Source: Streptococcus plurextorum DSM 22810 | GTDB lineage: Bacteria > Bacillota > Bacilli > Lactobacillales > Streptococcaceae | Direction of reading: 5' to 3' | NCBI RefSeq assembly: GCF_000423745.1 | Contig: NZ_AUIO01000003.1 | Location: 124,001 to 188,000, forward strand | DNA: 64,000 nucleotides | Part shown: piece by piece, positions 54,962-63,961 of the stretch | Position numbering within the stretch: position 1 is the stretch's first letter | How the letters are laid out: every line of letters begins with the position of its first letter | Notes under the pieces: model-generated | Databases searched by the model: none | The model's input: the letters and a program-made list of their open reading frames with translations, nothing else | What the model was told of the DNA's origin: nothing | Program-made: the position numbers and the translations under genes

Positions 54962-55782
54962 AAGTTGCTTATTTAGGGCCTAGTGGCTCATTTACTCATA
55001 ATGTTGCCCTCAAAGCCTTTCCTCAGGCAGAATTGCTAGCGTTTGAAACCATTACAGAAGTGTTGAAAGCCTATCAAGATAAACTGGTCAGCTATGCGAT
55101 TGTGCCTGTAGAAAATTCTATCGAAGGTTCTGTTCATGAAACAACAGACTATCTCTTTCACCAGTCAGATATTAAAGCAGTCGTTGAAATCATCCAGCCT
55201 ATTAAACAACAATTGATGACTGCTGGTGACAAGAAGCCTGAAAAAATTTTTTCTCACCCGCAGGCGATTGCGCAAGGGAAAAAATATATCGGTGACCATT
55301 ACCCAGAGGTTAAGCTAGAGACAACGGGTTCGACAGCTTCTGCGGCTCGCTTTGTAGCAGAACATCCCGATCAACCGTTTGCTGCTATTGCTCCGGAAGC
55401 AGCAGCAACAGAGTATGGGCTAACGATTATTGCAAAGGATATACAGGAAATTGAAGAAAATTTCACTCGTTTTTGGGTGTTAGGGGCTAGTGTGCCAACC
55501 ATTCAATTACCATCGCTGTCAGAAAAAATGTCCTTAGCTTTGACCTTGCCAGATAATCTGCCTGGAGCTCTCTATAAAGGACTGTCTGTTTTTGCGTGGC
55601 GAGGCATCGATTTGACGAAAATTGAAAGTCGTCCATTGAAAACCATGTTAGGAGAGTATTTCTTCATGGTTGATGTGGCTAATCAAGATAGGGAATTGGT
55701 AGGCTATGCCTTAGCAGAATTAAAAAGCTTAGGCATTCGCTATAAGGTTTTAGGGGAATACATCGTTCATACAATGGCTTAA
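54958..55782 (+). CDS. pheA: Prephenate dehydratase (PheA)
   Basis: PheA decarboxylates and dehydrates prephenate to phenylpyruvate, precursor of phenylalanine. The 274-residue protein has YLGPSGSFTHNVA at residues 4-16, the active-site ENFTRFWVLG (TRF motif) near 171, and a C-terminal ACT domain with GALYKGLSVFAWRGID and the ESRP phenylalanine-binding motif near 222. No chorismate mutase domain. Coupled to aroK. Confidence 0.95.
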
Positions 55783-55797
55783 TCATGGGGAGGTACT

Positions 55798-57201
55798 ATG
55801 GCAAATCGCCAATTAGAAAATCTAACGCATCATGAAGCTTTGCGCTATGATTATTTGTATAAAAATATCCATTTTTTAAACGATAAGGAAAGAGAAGAAC
55901 TTGATTTTCTCATTGCAAAAGCAGAAGGTCATCTCCAGACAAGTGAGGATTTATCTCATTGGCAGGAGACGGATGAGGATGATTTGACGTTTCCTTCAGA
56001 ACAAGAGTTATCAGGCTATTCTAGACGTGCAAGGACCAATCGCACTGATCAAAAAGCTAATCAGATAGATAGATTACCTGTTTACCCTAGCCCTAAGGAA
56101 CAGAAATCAAAAGCAAAAGCTATTGTCGAGAAAAGGGAAAATGATCTACCCACTTTTGATAAGTTATCTAGGGATATCAAGGCAAAAAGGAAGAAGCGAT
56201 TTAGCATCAAGCGTTTCTTTATTTGGTTGGGGCTAATCCTTCTTGCGACTTTAGTCGGTATGGTTCTAATGTTTTTCAAAGGGGTGCATGACGTCACTTC
56301 GGGCAATACAGCCTATGCTCCAGCTCAAGCAGAAGTGTTTAACGGTACGGATACATTAGACGGAACAAATATTTTGATACTTGGGAGTGACAAGCGTGTG
56401 ACTCAGAACTTAGCAGATGCCAGAACCGATACCATTATGGTAATGAATGTGGGAAATTCATCTGGTAAGCCTAAGCTAGTCTCTTTTATGCGTGATACCT
56501 TAGTGAATATCCCTGGCTACAGTTCTGACAATACGATTACAGACTTGAAGTTGAACACTTCCTTTAATCTAGGAGAGCAAAATGGGGATCAAGGTGCAGA
56601 ATTTGTTCGTCAAGTGCTCAAACATAATTTTGACATTGATATTAAATATTATGTTATGATTGACTTTGAAACATTTGCAGAGGCTATTGATACCCTGTTC
56701 CCTGAAGGGGTTGAAATTGATGCCCAATTTGAAACTGTCGATGGTCAAGTGGTGTCAGAAGTGGAAGTGCCAGATGATTTGGGCTATGCTCAAGGAGGAG
56801 CTATGTATCAGACCATCACTGCAGGCCTGCAACGGATGGATGGAAAGACCTTGCTAAACTATGCTCGCTTTCGCGGTGATGATACGGCGGACTTTGGTCG
56901 TGTCAAACGCCAACAACAGGTACTTTCGGCTATTATGAGTCAGGCTAAAAACCCAATTAAGCTGTTTACAGGCTCAGCAGCACTAGGCAAAGTTTATGCA
57001 TTGACCTCCACTAATGTCTCCTATCCGCTACTCTTAAGTGAGGGCTTAGGGCTTTTCACAAAAGGCAGAGATAATATTGAGCAGATGACAGTCCCTCAGC
57101 AAGGAGACTGGGTCGATGCTTATGATGTGTATGGCGGTATGGGATTAGATATTGATCGCGATAAATATCAACAGCTTCTAGCTGAGATGGGACTCAGATA
57201 A
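55798..57201 (+). CDS. LytR-CpsA-Psr family ligase (Psr-like)
   Basis: A 467-residue protein with a long charged cytoplasmic N-terminus (residues 1-140), one membrane helix (about 141-162), and an extracellular LCP domain starting near residue 190: TNILILGSDKR, the DARTDTIMVMN motif, and VSFMRDTLVNIPG. LCP proteins transfer undecaprenyl-linked polymers such as teichoic acids or rhamnose polysaccharides to peptidoglycan. In streptococci this copy lies before the rumA/rlmD gene, as here. The AGGTAC site before the ATG is modest. Confidence 0.9.
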   Translation: MANRQLENLTHHEALRYDYLYKNIHFLNDKEREELDFLIAKAEGHLQTSEDLSHWQETDEDDLTFPSEQELSGYSRRARTNRTDQKANQIDRLPVYPSPKEQKSKAKAIVEKRENDLPTFDKLSRDIKAKRKKRFSIKRFFIWLGLILLATLVGMVLMFFKGVHDVTSGNTAYAPAQAEVFNGTDTLDGTNILILGSDKRVTQNLADARTDTIMVMNVGNSSGKPKLVSFMRDTLVNIPGYSSDNTITDLKLNTSFNLGEQNGDQGAEFVRQVLKHNFDIDIKYYVMIDFETFAEAIDTLFPEGVEIDAQFETVDGQVVSEVEVPDDLGYAQGGAMYQTITAGLQRMDGKTLLNYARFRGDDTADFGRVKRQQQVLSAIMSQAKNPIKLFTGSAALGKVYALTSTNVSYPLLLSEGLGLFTKGRDNIEQMTVPQQGDWVDAYDVYGGMGLDIDRDKYQQLLAEMGLR

Positions 57202-57203
57202 TG

Positions 57204-57212
57204 TGGTATAAT
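57204..57212 (+). promoter_or_regulatory. Possible extended -10 at the start of the rlmD leader
   Basis: TGGTATAAT starts three bases after the LCP stop codon. A second option, TTGACT-18-TAATAC, is at 57305-57334. Confidence 0.5.
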
Positions 57213-57248
57213 AAGAGCAGGTCATCAGAGATTCAATAAATGGGTTTA

Positions 57249-57372
57249 ACGGTATCGTTAGAACTCCATACAGTTATGAGAGGTATCATTGAGGTCAAGA
57301 ACTTTTGACTTATCACATGATGCTAAAGTAATACGGTATAAGGGTCTAGGACGATTGTCCCAGACCCTTTTT
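57249..57372 (+). ncRNA. Structured leader ending in a terminator just before rlmD (candidate attenuator)
   Basis: Hairpins TAACG-GTAT-CGTTA (57249-57262) and GTCAA...TTGAC (57293-57309) are followed by a strong terminator, AAGGGTCT-A-GGAC with loop GATT (57340-57369), and T5. The rlmD ATG lies only 20 nt further, so there is no room for another promoter. It may simply end the LCP transcript or regulate rlmD by premature termination. Confidence 0.45.
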
Positions 57373-57391
57373 GAATAGGAAAGGATTTTAA

Positions 57392-59038
<1,647 letters not shown>

Positions 59039-59107
59039 TAATAGATTATTACTTATAGGCAATAAGCAAGGATTTATTGTACTAATTTCCAGATTCATTG
59101 TTCATTA

Positions 59108-59147
59108 AAAAACGCATGAGTTAATTTATACAAACTCATGCGTTTTT
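59108..59147. terminator. Bidirectional terminator between rlmD and the OB-fold gene
   Basis: Perfect 15-bp stem AAAAACGCATGAGTT/AACTCATGCGTTTTT with T-tracts on both strands. Confidence 0.88.
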
Positions 59148-59188
59148 GTCTAATTTTTGACATTATCAAGTTCAATTTTATTTTCAAA

Positions 59189-59806
59189 TTATCCAATTTC
59201 GATATCCTCAGCTATTAGTGTTATAAAGTTAACATCTTGTCCACTGATGTTTTTTTTAGTTGAGATTGGAATTGCGTACGCATATACATAGTCTCCTTTT
59301 TTGAAAAAATTATCAGCTACACGCATTCTTCTGCTGAACTGTATGTTTACAATGTTTCCAGATGCATCTTTAATGCTGAGTACAATCCATTTCGAAGTGG
59401 TATTGTTTATTACTCGTGTAACCTCTCCTGCGACGAAAAACTTCGCAAAGTGCATTTGAGGTGCAAAACCAAAATGAAAATCTTCTTTTCTAAAGTATCT
59501 GGCCAACTCCGTCTTCTCAGGAGTAATGATGTCAGCGACATATCTTTGAGCTGGTTTACTACGGATATCGATGAAATTTTCTACATGTCCATAGACATGG
59601 ATAGTAGTTCCTGTCTTCAATTCTAGGTGAAGTGCTATGTTTGAACAGTTAAAATGTAGATAGGTATGCTGTCTTCCGCCTCCATTGCGAATAAAAAGTT
59701 CGATGTCATAATTTGAACCGTTTGGGTTTAGATTGACGATCTTACCACGGGCGAAAATACGATTGCCGTCCTCAGGCTTGTTTTGTTTCGATGTATATTT
59801 GTTCAT
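59189..59806 (-). CDS. Tandem OB-fold (SSB-like) protein
   Basis: A 205-residue protein that appears to contain two OB folds. The first (about 14-80) runs NRIFARGKIVNLNP ... GTTIHVYGHVENF; the second (about 118-200) runs MHFAKFFVAGEVTRVIN ... KKGDYVYAYAIPI. Both show the SSB-like pattern of a strand ending in GEV/GKIV followed by a strand with DYVY or TIHVYG. No acidic SSB tail (DDDxPF) is present. Single-stranded DNA binding is likely, perhaps for transfer or replication of the element. AGGAGGAAATTA precedes the ATG. It is co-directional with the recombinase 75 bp upstream. Confidence 0.65.
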   Translation of the reverse strand: MNKYTSKQNKPEDGNRIFARGKIVNLNPNGSNYDIELFIRNGGGRQHTYLHFNCSNIALHLELKTGTTIHVYGHVENFIDIRSKPAQRYVADIITPEKTELARYFRKEDFHFGFAPQMHFAKFFVAGEVTRVINNTTSKWIVLSIKDASGNIVNIQFSRRMRVADNFFKKGDYVYAYAIPISTKKNISGQDVNFITLIAEDIEIG

Positions 59807-59881
59807 ATTAATTTCCTCCTTTTACTCAATAATATACACAACAATAGATTGCCATATTTTCTATTTTATAAAAATCAGGAA

Positions 59882-60847
59882 TCACAGAATATAGTTTGTC
59901 ACGGTCACAGATAGGCGCCAATGTGATAGATTCAATACTGATACTGCCATTAGGGCTAGCCGATTATATGTGATTGGCATGCCTGAAGAGGTTGCTTTGT
60001 ACTTATTTGAGCCTCGTAGTATATACGCATCATCTCGTAAATCGTGTACAAAGCCTATTCGATGATTCTTATAGACCTGGGGAGCTTCATGTTTTAATCG
60101 CTGATGTCCTTCCTCCCATCTTTTGATGAGAAGTGCTTTTAAAGAATTCTTAAAGGTAGGATTAGAATTGATTTTATCAAGATAAAAGAAATAGCTATCT
60201 CGCGAGTGTTGAGCTCGTAACGCGTGGAGGTTGATTTGGTTGTTCATTTCTTGAGGAGAGAAGACGGGTTCGTCATCCTTAATTCCTTCGAAGGTGCGCT
60301 TGACTACTGTCACGTCTTGCGGTAGGATGTACTGCAATTGTTTCTTTCCGCCTTTACCTCTCTTGACGTATACATAACAATTCCCATCCTCATCTAGTTT
60401 CATGTCTGAACCAGTAAGATTTTTTAGCTCATTTCGTCGAATGCCGACAACTTTTTGAAATTCCACAAGGCGTGAGAAGCGAGAGTCCAGTTCCTGTTTC
60501 TTCCCTTGCTCGTTGGACTCGCGTTGTCGTCCACGGACAATCTTATCGCTTGTTCTTTTCTGCTTGCGGATACGATTCAAATTGATGTCGACAGCTTTAC
60601 AGATTGGGGCTAGATATGTGTGTATGGTTGCGGGAGTGTACTGTTTTGGATCATTTTTTAAATCGTCGTGATATCTTTGCAGGACTACCTCAGTGATATC
60701 CGAGATTTTTTTGATGTTATTTTCTTTTGCCCATTTTGCAAAACGTGTTGCTGAACGTTTATATGATGTGCGAGATGTATTATTTGTAACATCTTTTGTT
60801 GCTATTACAAAGATATCGTGTTTCAATGAATTTCTTTTTCTTGGCAT
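59882..60847 (-). CDS. Tyrosine recombinase / integrase
   Basis: A 321-residue site-specific recombinase. An N-terminal SAM-like core-binding domain (about 20-95) is followed by a catalytic domain with Arg137 in VGIRRNELKNL, a lysine in the VKRGKGGKKQ beta-turn (near 162-169), His208-x-x-Arg211 in NLHALRAQ, His309/Trp310 in LSHWRLSVTVTNYI, and the nucleophile Tyr319 near the very end. The interval between HxxR and the final His/Trp is about 98 residues, far longer than usual, so there is an extra insertion. It most likely moves this element. AAAGGAGAAAG precedes the ATG. Confidence 0.88.
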   Translation of the reverse strand: MPRKRNSLKHDIFVIATKDVTNNTSRTSYKRSATRFAKWAKENNIKKISDITEVVLQRYHDDLKNDPKQYTPATIHTYLAPICKAVDINLNRIRKQKRTSDKIVRGRQRESNEQGKKQELDSRFSRLVEFQKVVGIRRNELKNLTGSDMKLDEDGNCYVYVKRGKGGKKQLQYILPQDVTVVKRTFEGIKDDEPVFSPQEMNNQINLHALRAQHSRDSYFFYLDKINSNPTFKNSLKALLIKRWEEGHQRLKHEAPQVYKNHRIGFVHDLRDDAYILRGSNKYKATSSGMPITYNRLALMAVSVLNLSHWRLSVTVTNYIL

Positions 60848-61364
60848 TTTCTTTCTCCTTTCTTTGATACAATGCTTGTTATTGGTAAACTGCCTCCCAC
60901 CCTTTTTAATAACGAGCTGGGTATGCTCTGAAAATACACGTGAGGCTGTCTATTAAGACTATCGTTTTAGAATCAGTTTCAGTGTTCACCGTCCCTTTTT
61001 CTTTGTATTTTCAAATGCCATTGATCTGGTTACTTCTTAAAACTAAAAAATACTATTAACTTTTACTAAACATTTTTTTTTGTACAAATTTCCTTGCTAA
61101 ATGGTTATTCTGTACGTCGCTTCACTCCTTAGAATAACCATTTACGTACTTTCTTTTTTTTTTCAATTGCTTGTCAATGACAGCAAACAAATGAAATCAA
61201 TATCGTACAAGATTGCTTTTTCACCGAGCCCAGTGTTCAATCATTGCCGATAACGTTTTTATCACCTCCATTTTTCAATTATTTTATAACTACATTATGA
61301 CACTTTGGACGAAAGATAAAAAATTCAAGTTAACGTTAATTCATCTCGCTAATTGAACTGCAGT
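60848..61364. other. ~500 bp AT-rich non-coding stretch beside the integrase
   Basis: No supported ORF. It holds the long inverted repeat at 61098-61144 and a partner GCCGATAAC (61246-61254) to the GTTATCGGC at 61457-61465. Such a segment beside an integrase might contain a transfer or replication origin, or regulatory DNA for the two divergent units. Confidence 0.4.
61098..61144. repeat. 14-bp perfect inverted repeat with 19-nt loop
   Basis: TAAATGGTTATTCT and AGAATAACCATTTA flank a loop starting GTACGT. CGTACTTTC and then a run of ten T follow on the plus strand, so it could act as a plus-strand terminator, or as a recognition structure of the mobile element. Confidence 0.7.
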
Positions 61365-61422
61365 TTTTATAATTCTCGATAAATGTCATAATAGTACTAA
61401 CTGATCAATAGAAAGTTTTTGA

Positions 61423-61439
61423 GGAGGTATATTATGTAA
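61423..61439 (+). promoter_or_regulatory. Ribosome binding site followed by ATG-TAA start-stop
   Basis: GGAGGT (61423-61428), five bases, then ATG (61434) immediately followed by TAA. A ribosome binding here would initiate and at once terminate, 61 bases before the real gene start at 61500. Confidence 0.5.
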
Positions 61440-61499
61440 AAGGGAAAATTATAAATGTTATCGGCGATTTTAGTTTTTGTTTACAAGGAGGTAAATACA

Positions 61500-61910
61500 A
61501 TGTTAGAAACACATGATTTAATCATTAAGCTGATTAAAAATTCAATTTATGATGCTGATAAAGCGGCTTTCTCGTTGGGAAAGGTCACGGATTTCGCGAT
61601 TATTCCGGAAACATTCGATGATGATTATTACGGACTATTGCTTGAAGGTGGCGGGTGTGATATTTGTTTCAAGGTCTACTATGAAACTGAAGAGAAAGAT
61701 TGCTTTGTTACGATGGATCTATATGATGAGCTTCATCCGTCAGTTCACTTCAGCTTTTCGTTTTCTAGTTGGGAAGATGATGTTTTAAAGTTTCAATCTG
61801 TATTAGAAATTGTATTGGACCACTATGCTTTTGGAAATTGGATTGGGTCTATGGCTGAGATTGAACAAAATGGTTTTGGAAAATTCATTGATATCAATAA
61901 GTCACACTAG
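61500..61910 (+). CDS. Unrecognised acidic protein of the accessory region
   Basis: I do not recognise the family. The 136-residue product is acidic (many Asp and Glu, such as PETFDDDYYGLL and VYYETEEKDC), with no signal peptide or membrane helix, and an alternating beta pattern (FAIIPE, GCDICFKVYY, CFVTMDLYD, HFSFSFSS) followed by helices. Compact acidic proteins on mobile elements can be immunity, antitoxin or DNA-mimic proteins, but nothing here decides. ATG 61500 has AAGGAGG eight bases upstream; an ATG at 61455 lacks any site. A terminator lies about 30 bp after the stop. Confidence 0.75.
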   Translation: MLETHDLIIKLIKNSIYDADKAAFSLGKVTDFAIIPETFDDDYYGLLLEGGGCDICFKVYYETEEKDCFVTMDLYDELHPSVHFSFSFSSWEDDVLKFQSVLEIVLDHYAFGNWIGSMAEIEQNGFGKFIDINKSH

Positions 61911-61938
61911 GGAATAAAAGTTACGTGAGTTAAAGAAA

Positions 61939-61982
61939 AAAGGAGCGGTTGAAATGTGGTCATCACCGGCTCCTTTATTTTT
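61939..61982 (+). terminator. Terminator after 61500-61910
   Basis: AAAGGAGC and GGT pair with ACC and GCTCCTTT around a 15-nt loop, then TATTTTT. Confidence 0.75.
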
Positions 61983-62032
61983 AAATAGGAAATTAAATTC
62001 AGCATCAAATTCCTACATAGAAGCAAAAAATA

Positions 62033-62041
62033 TGCTATAAT
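62033..62041 (+). promoter_or_regulatory. Extended -10 promoter for 62208-63416
   Basis: TGCTATAAT with no -35. About 160 nt of leader follow before the first supported start codon. Confidence 0.55.
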
Positions 62042-62050
62042 ACCAAAAAT

Positions 62051-62099
62051 AAGTAAAGTTAACAAAAGTACAATAAACTAAGTAAAAGAACTAAGTAAA
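62051..62099 (+). repeat. Three AAGTAAA repeats in the leader
   Basis: AAGTAAA starts at 62051, 62080 and 62093; the last two are part of CTAAGTAAA. They resemble small iterons or a binding site for the local regulator. Confidence 0.4.
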
Positions 62100-62125
62100 T
62101 ACGCAACGAGGGAGGTTAACCAATG

Positions 62126-62183
62126 CATAGTTGGTTGTTACCTAACTATGTAGTCGACATTGCTTGAGCTATTGAAATAGCTC
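62126..62183 (+). promoter_or_regulatory. Two tandem hairpins in the leader of 62208
   Basis: CATAGTT...AACTATG (62126-62150) and GAGCTATT/AATAGCTC (62166-62183) stand directly before the ribosome binding site AAAGAGGTGG. No U-tract follows, so translation control is more plausible than termination. Confidence 0.45.
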
Positions 62184-62207
62184 CATTTACTAGAAAGAGG
62201 TGGACTT

Positions 62208-62360
62208 TTGTTTACAGACAAAGATAGATTATCAGAACGATCAAAGGAAGAAAGCGTCTATGAAATCGAATGGCAGCATGCTGCGGCCAACGATATTGAC
62301 GCTTGTTTAACCCATTTGATCGTTTTTTTGCGTTCGTGGCTACTTGAAAATTCAATTTAA
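62208..62360 (+). CDS. Small 50-residue protein, TTG start
   Basis: Reading from TTG 62208 gives MFTDKDRLSERSKEESVYEI and continues to LLENSI, a charged N-terminus followed by a helix of mixed hydrophobic residues (DIDACLTHLIVFLRSWLL). AAAGAGGTGG lies four to five bases upstream. I do not recognise it. It ends 12 bp before the 347-residue ORF, so the two are probably co-translated. Length and AT-rich context leave some doubt that it is real. Confidence 0.5.
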   Translation: MFTDKDRLSERSKEESVYEIEWQHAAANDIDACLTHLIVFLRSWLLENSI

Positions 62361-62372
62361 GAGCTTTCAATC

Positions 62373-63416
62373 ATGTTCGACACTATTGCACAAGAATATA
62401 GAGAGTGCTTGCAAAATGAGAAAACTAAAGAGGAATGTTGGGAGACGACTATGGAAAAATTACAGAATACTAAAGATATTTCAAATGAAGAACGAGATTA
62501 CATTAAAAATGAAACAACTGTCATTAAGTTTATGAATGAGCTTGAAAAAGCTCAAATTGCTAATATGAACACTGAAGAGCATTTATTAACAGTAAGAGAT
62601 TTGGTAAAAATCGTTATTGATGAAACGAAAAAACATTTGAGCTTGATTTATCAATATGGATTTGAAGAAAATATTGATGAAACTTCTATTGCGATTGCAA
62701 AATCTCGGATTCGAGGATTTTGTAGTTCTGTATTTAATATATTATTAAAATTTCGAGATTATGAAATTAATAATGAAATTTCAGTTGCGATAAACGAATT
62801 AATTCAACTTCGGCGAACTTCAGAGGAGCAGATAGAGAATCTTTGGAAAGAAGAAATGAGGAAAAGAACGGAAAGAAATATGCAGAGTATGAAACAGAAA
62901 AAATATCAAAAGGAAATAAAAGACAATGTTTATCAAATTATGCATTCTATCAATACGTTACCAATTGCTGAATTGGAAAAAATGGTTGATTCAGCCGAGT
63001 TTCCATTTCAACATAATTTTATTAACGCAATGATTGACTACAGGAAGGAGCGGGATAAGCTTTATAATAGGTCACAGACACAGAGTAAGGAAGGCAAAAG
63101 TAAGAAGTGTATAGTTGAATTACTTATTGAAGCTACCGAAAAATATTACAATGATATTTACTATCAAGCAAAATCAAATAATGAGATTACGTCTAAAGAT
63201 TTGTTATCAGAAATAGATAAAATTATTATATATGAGAAATCGATTCTTACAATTCTGCATCAACTGTTTTCAGAAGCTCATTTTGATGAATTTATACAAT
63301 CTATACATACATTCGCGAATTTAAGATCTGATATTCAAAAAAAAATTATTAATTTTGGGGCCGAATTAGATGAAAATAAGAAAAAAAGCGACCTCGAGAG
63401 AAGTTGCTTTACATAG
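62373..63416 (+). CDS. Unrecognised helical/coiled-coil protein
   Basis: A 347-residue, Lys/Glu/Ile/Asn-rich protein predicted to be almost entirely alpha-helical. Segments such as SEEQIENLWKEEMRKRTERN (about 150-170) look like coiled coil. It has no signal peptide, no membrane helix, and no motif of an ATPase, nuclease or recombinase that I can see. Very low G+C, unlike the core genes. It follows the 50-residue ORF after 12 bp with GAGC as the only Shine-Dalgarno-like sequence, suggesting coupling. Roles such as phage defence or element partition are conceivable but unsupported by motif. Confidence 0.75.
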   Translation: MFDTIAQEYRECLQNEKTKEECWETTMEKLQNTKDISNEERDYIKNETTVIKFMNELEKAQIANMNTEEHLLTVRDLVKIVIDETKKHLSLIYQYGFEENIDETSIAIAKSRIRGFCSSVFNILLKFRDYEINNEISVAINELIQLRRTSEEQIENLWKEEMRKRTERNMQSMKQKKYQKEIKDNVYQIMHSINTLPIAELEKMVDSAEFPFQHNFINAMIDYRKERDKLYNRSQTQSKEGKSKKCIVELLIEATEKYYNDIYYQAKSNNEITSKDLLSEIDKIIIYEKSILTILHQLFSEAHFDEFIQSIHTFANLRSDIQKKIINFGAELDENKKKSDLERSCFT

Positions 63417-63503
63417 ATTAGACTAATAAGTAATCCGTTATTTTTGAATCAATTTCTTTTAATGAATAATGAATTGCAAATTTACATCAATGAATCTTTT
63501 GAG

Positions 63504-63845
63504 CTATCTTAAAGTCAAAATAATTTGTTTTACAGCATTAATAACTTCGTTCCGCTTATTTGTCGGTATTTCAGACAGCAATACAATTAGATCGTCAATG
63601 TTTTCGTCTTTGCTTATCTGCATATCAAAAAATGTTTGAACGTCAACTTCTAAGGCATCGATGATTTTGTGCAACGTATTTATTGTGATGTTGCTTTCTT
63701 TAGTTTCAAGTTTATTGATGTAATTAAATCCCAATTCAGCTCTTGCTTCAAGTTCAGTCTGTGTCAATCCAGCTTGAAGTCGAAGTGTTTTGACTCTTTT
63801 TGCAATGTATTTTTGTAAATTGTTTATCATATCATTATCATACAA
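63504..63845 (-). CDS. XRE-family transcriptional regulator
   Basis: A 113-residue protein with a Cro/CI helix-turn-helix near the N-terminus (VKTLRLQAGLTQTELEARAE with recognition helix ELGFNYINKLE, residues about 18-50) and a C-terminal helical extension. The layout resembles ICE and prophage repressors and the controller proteins of restriction-modification systems. Start is ATG 63845 or ATG 63830 (MINNLQKYI); neither has a strong ribosome binding site. It is divergent from the gene beginning at 63962, which it probably controls. Confidence 0.85.
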   Translation of the reverse strand: MYDNDMINNLQKYIAKRVKTLRLQAGLTQTELEARAELGFNYINKLETKESNITINTLHKIIDALEVDVQTFFDMQISKDENIDDLIVLLSEIPTNKRNEVINAVKQIILTLR

Positions 63846-63896
63846 ATAAATAATTCAAAAAAACTGACATATGTGACTTAAAAGCTAACAAAACTG

Positions 63897-63925
63897 TTGT
63901 ATATGACTGATTTTGGTGTTAAAAT
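63897..63925 (+). promoter_or_regulatory. Promoter for the gene at 63962
   Basis: TTGTAT, 17 bp, TAAAAT. Related half-sites ATATGTGACT (63869-63878) and ATATGACT (63901-63908) flank and overlap the -35, a plausible operator for the XRE protein. Confidence 0.6.
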
Positions 63926-63961
63926 AGTATAAAAGTTTGATTTGTTATCTGAGGAGTTTAT

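Noticed and set aside
60848-61454. CRISPR array or insertion sequence in the accessory gap
   Set aside because: No regularly spaced repeats and no transposase remnants; only one long inverted repeat.
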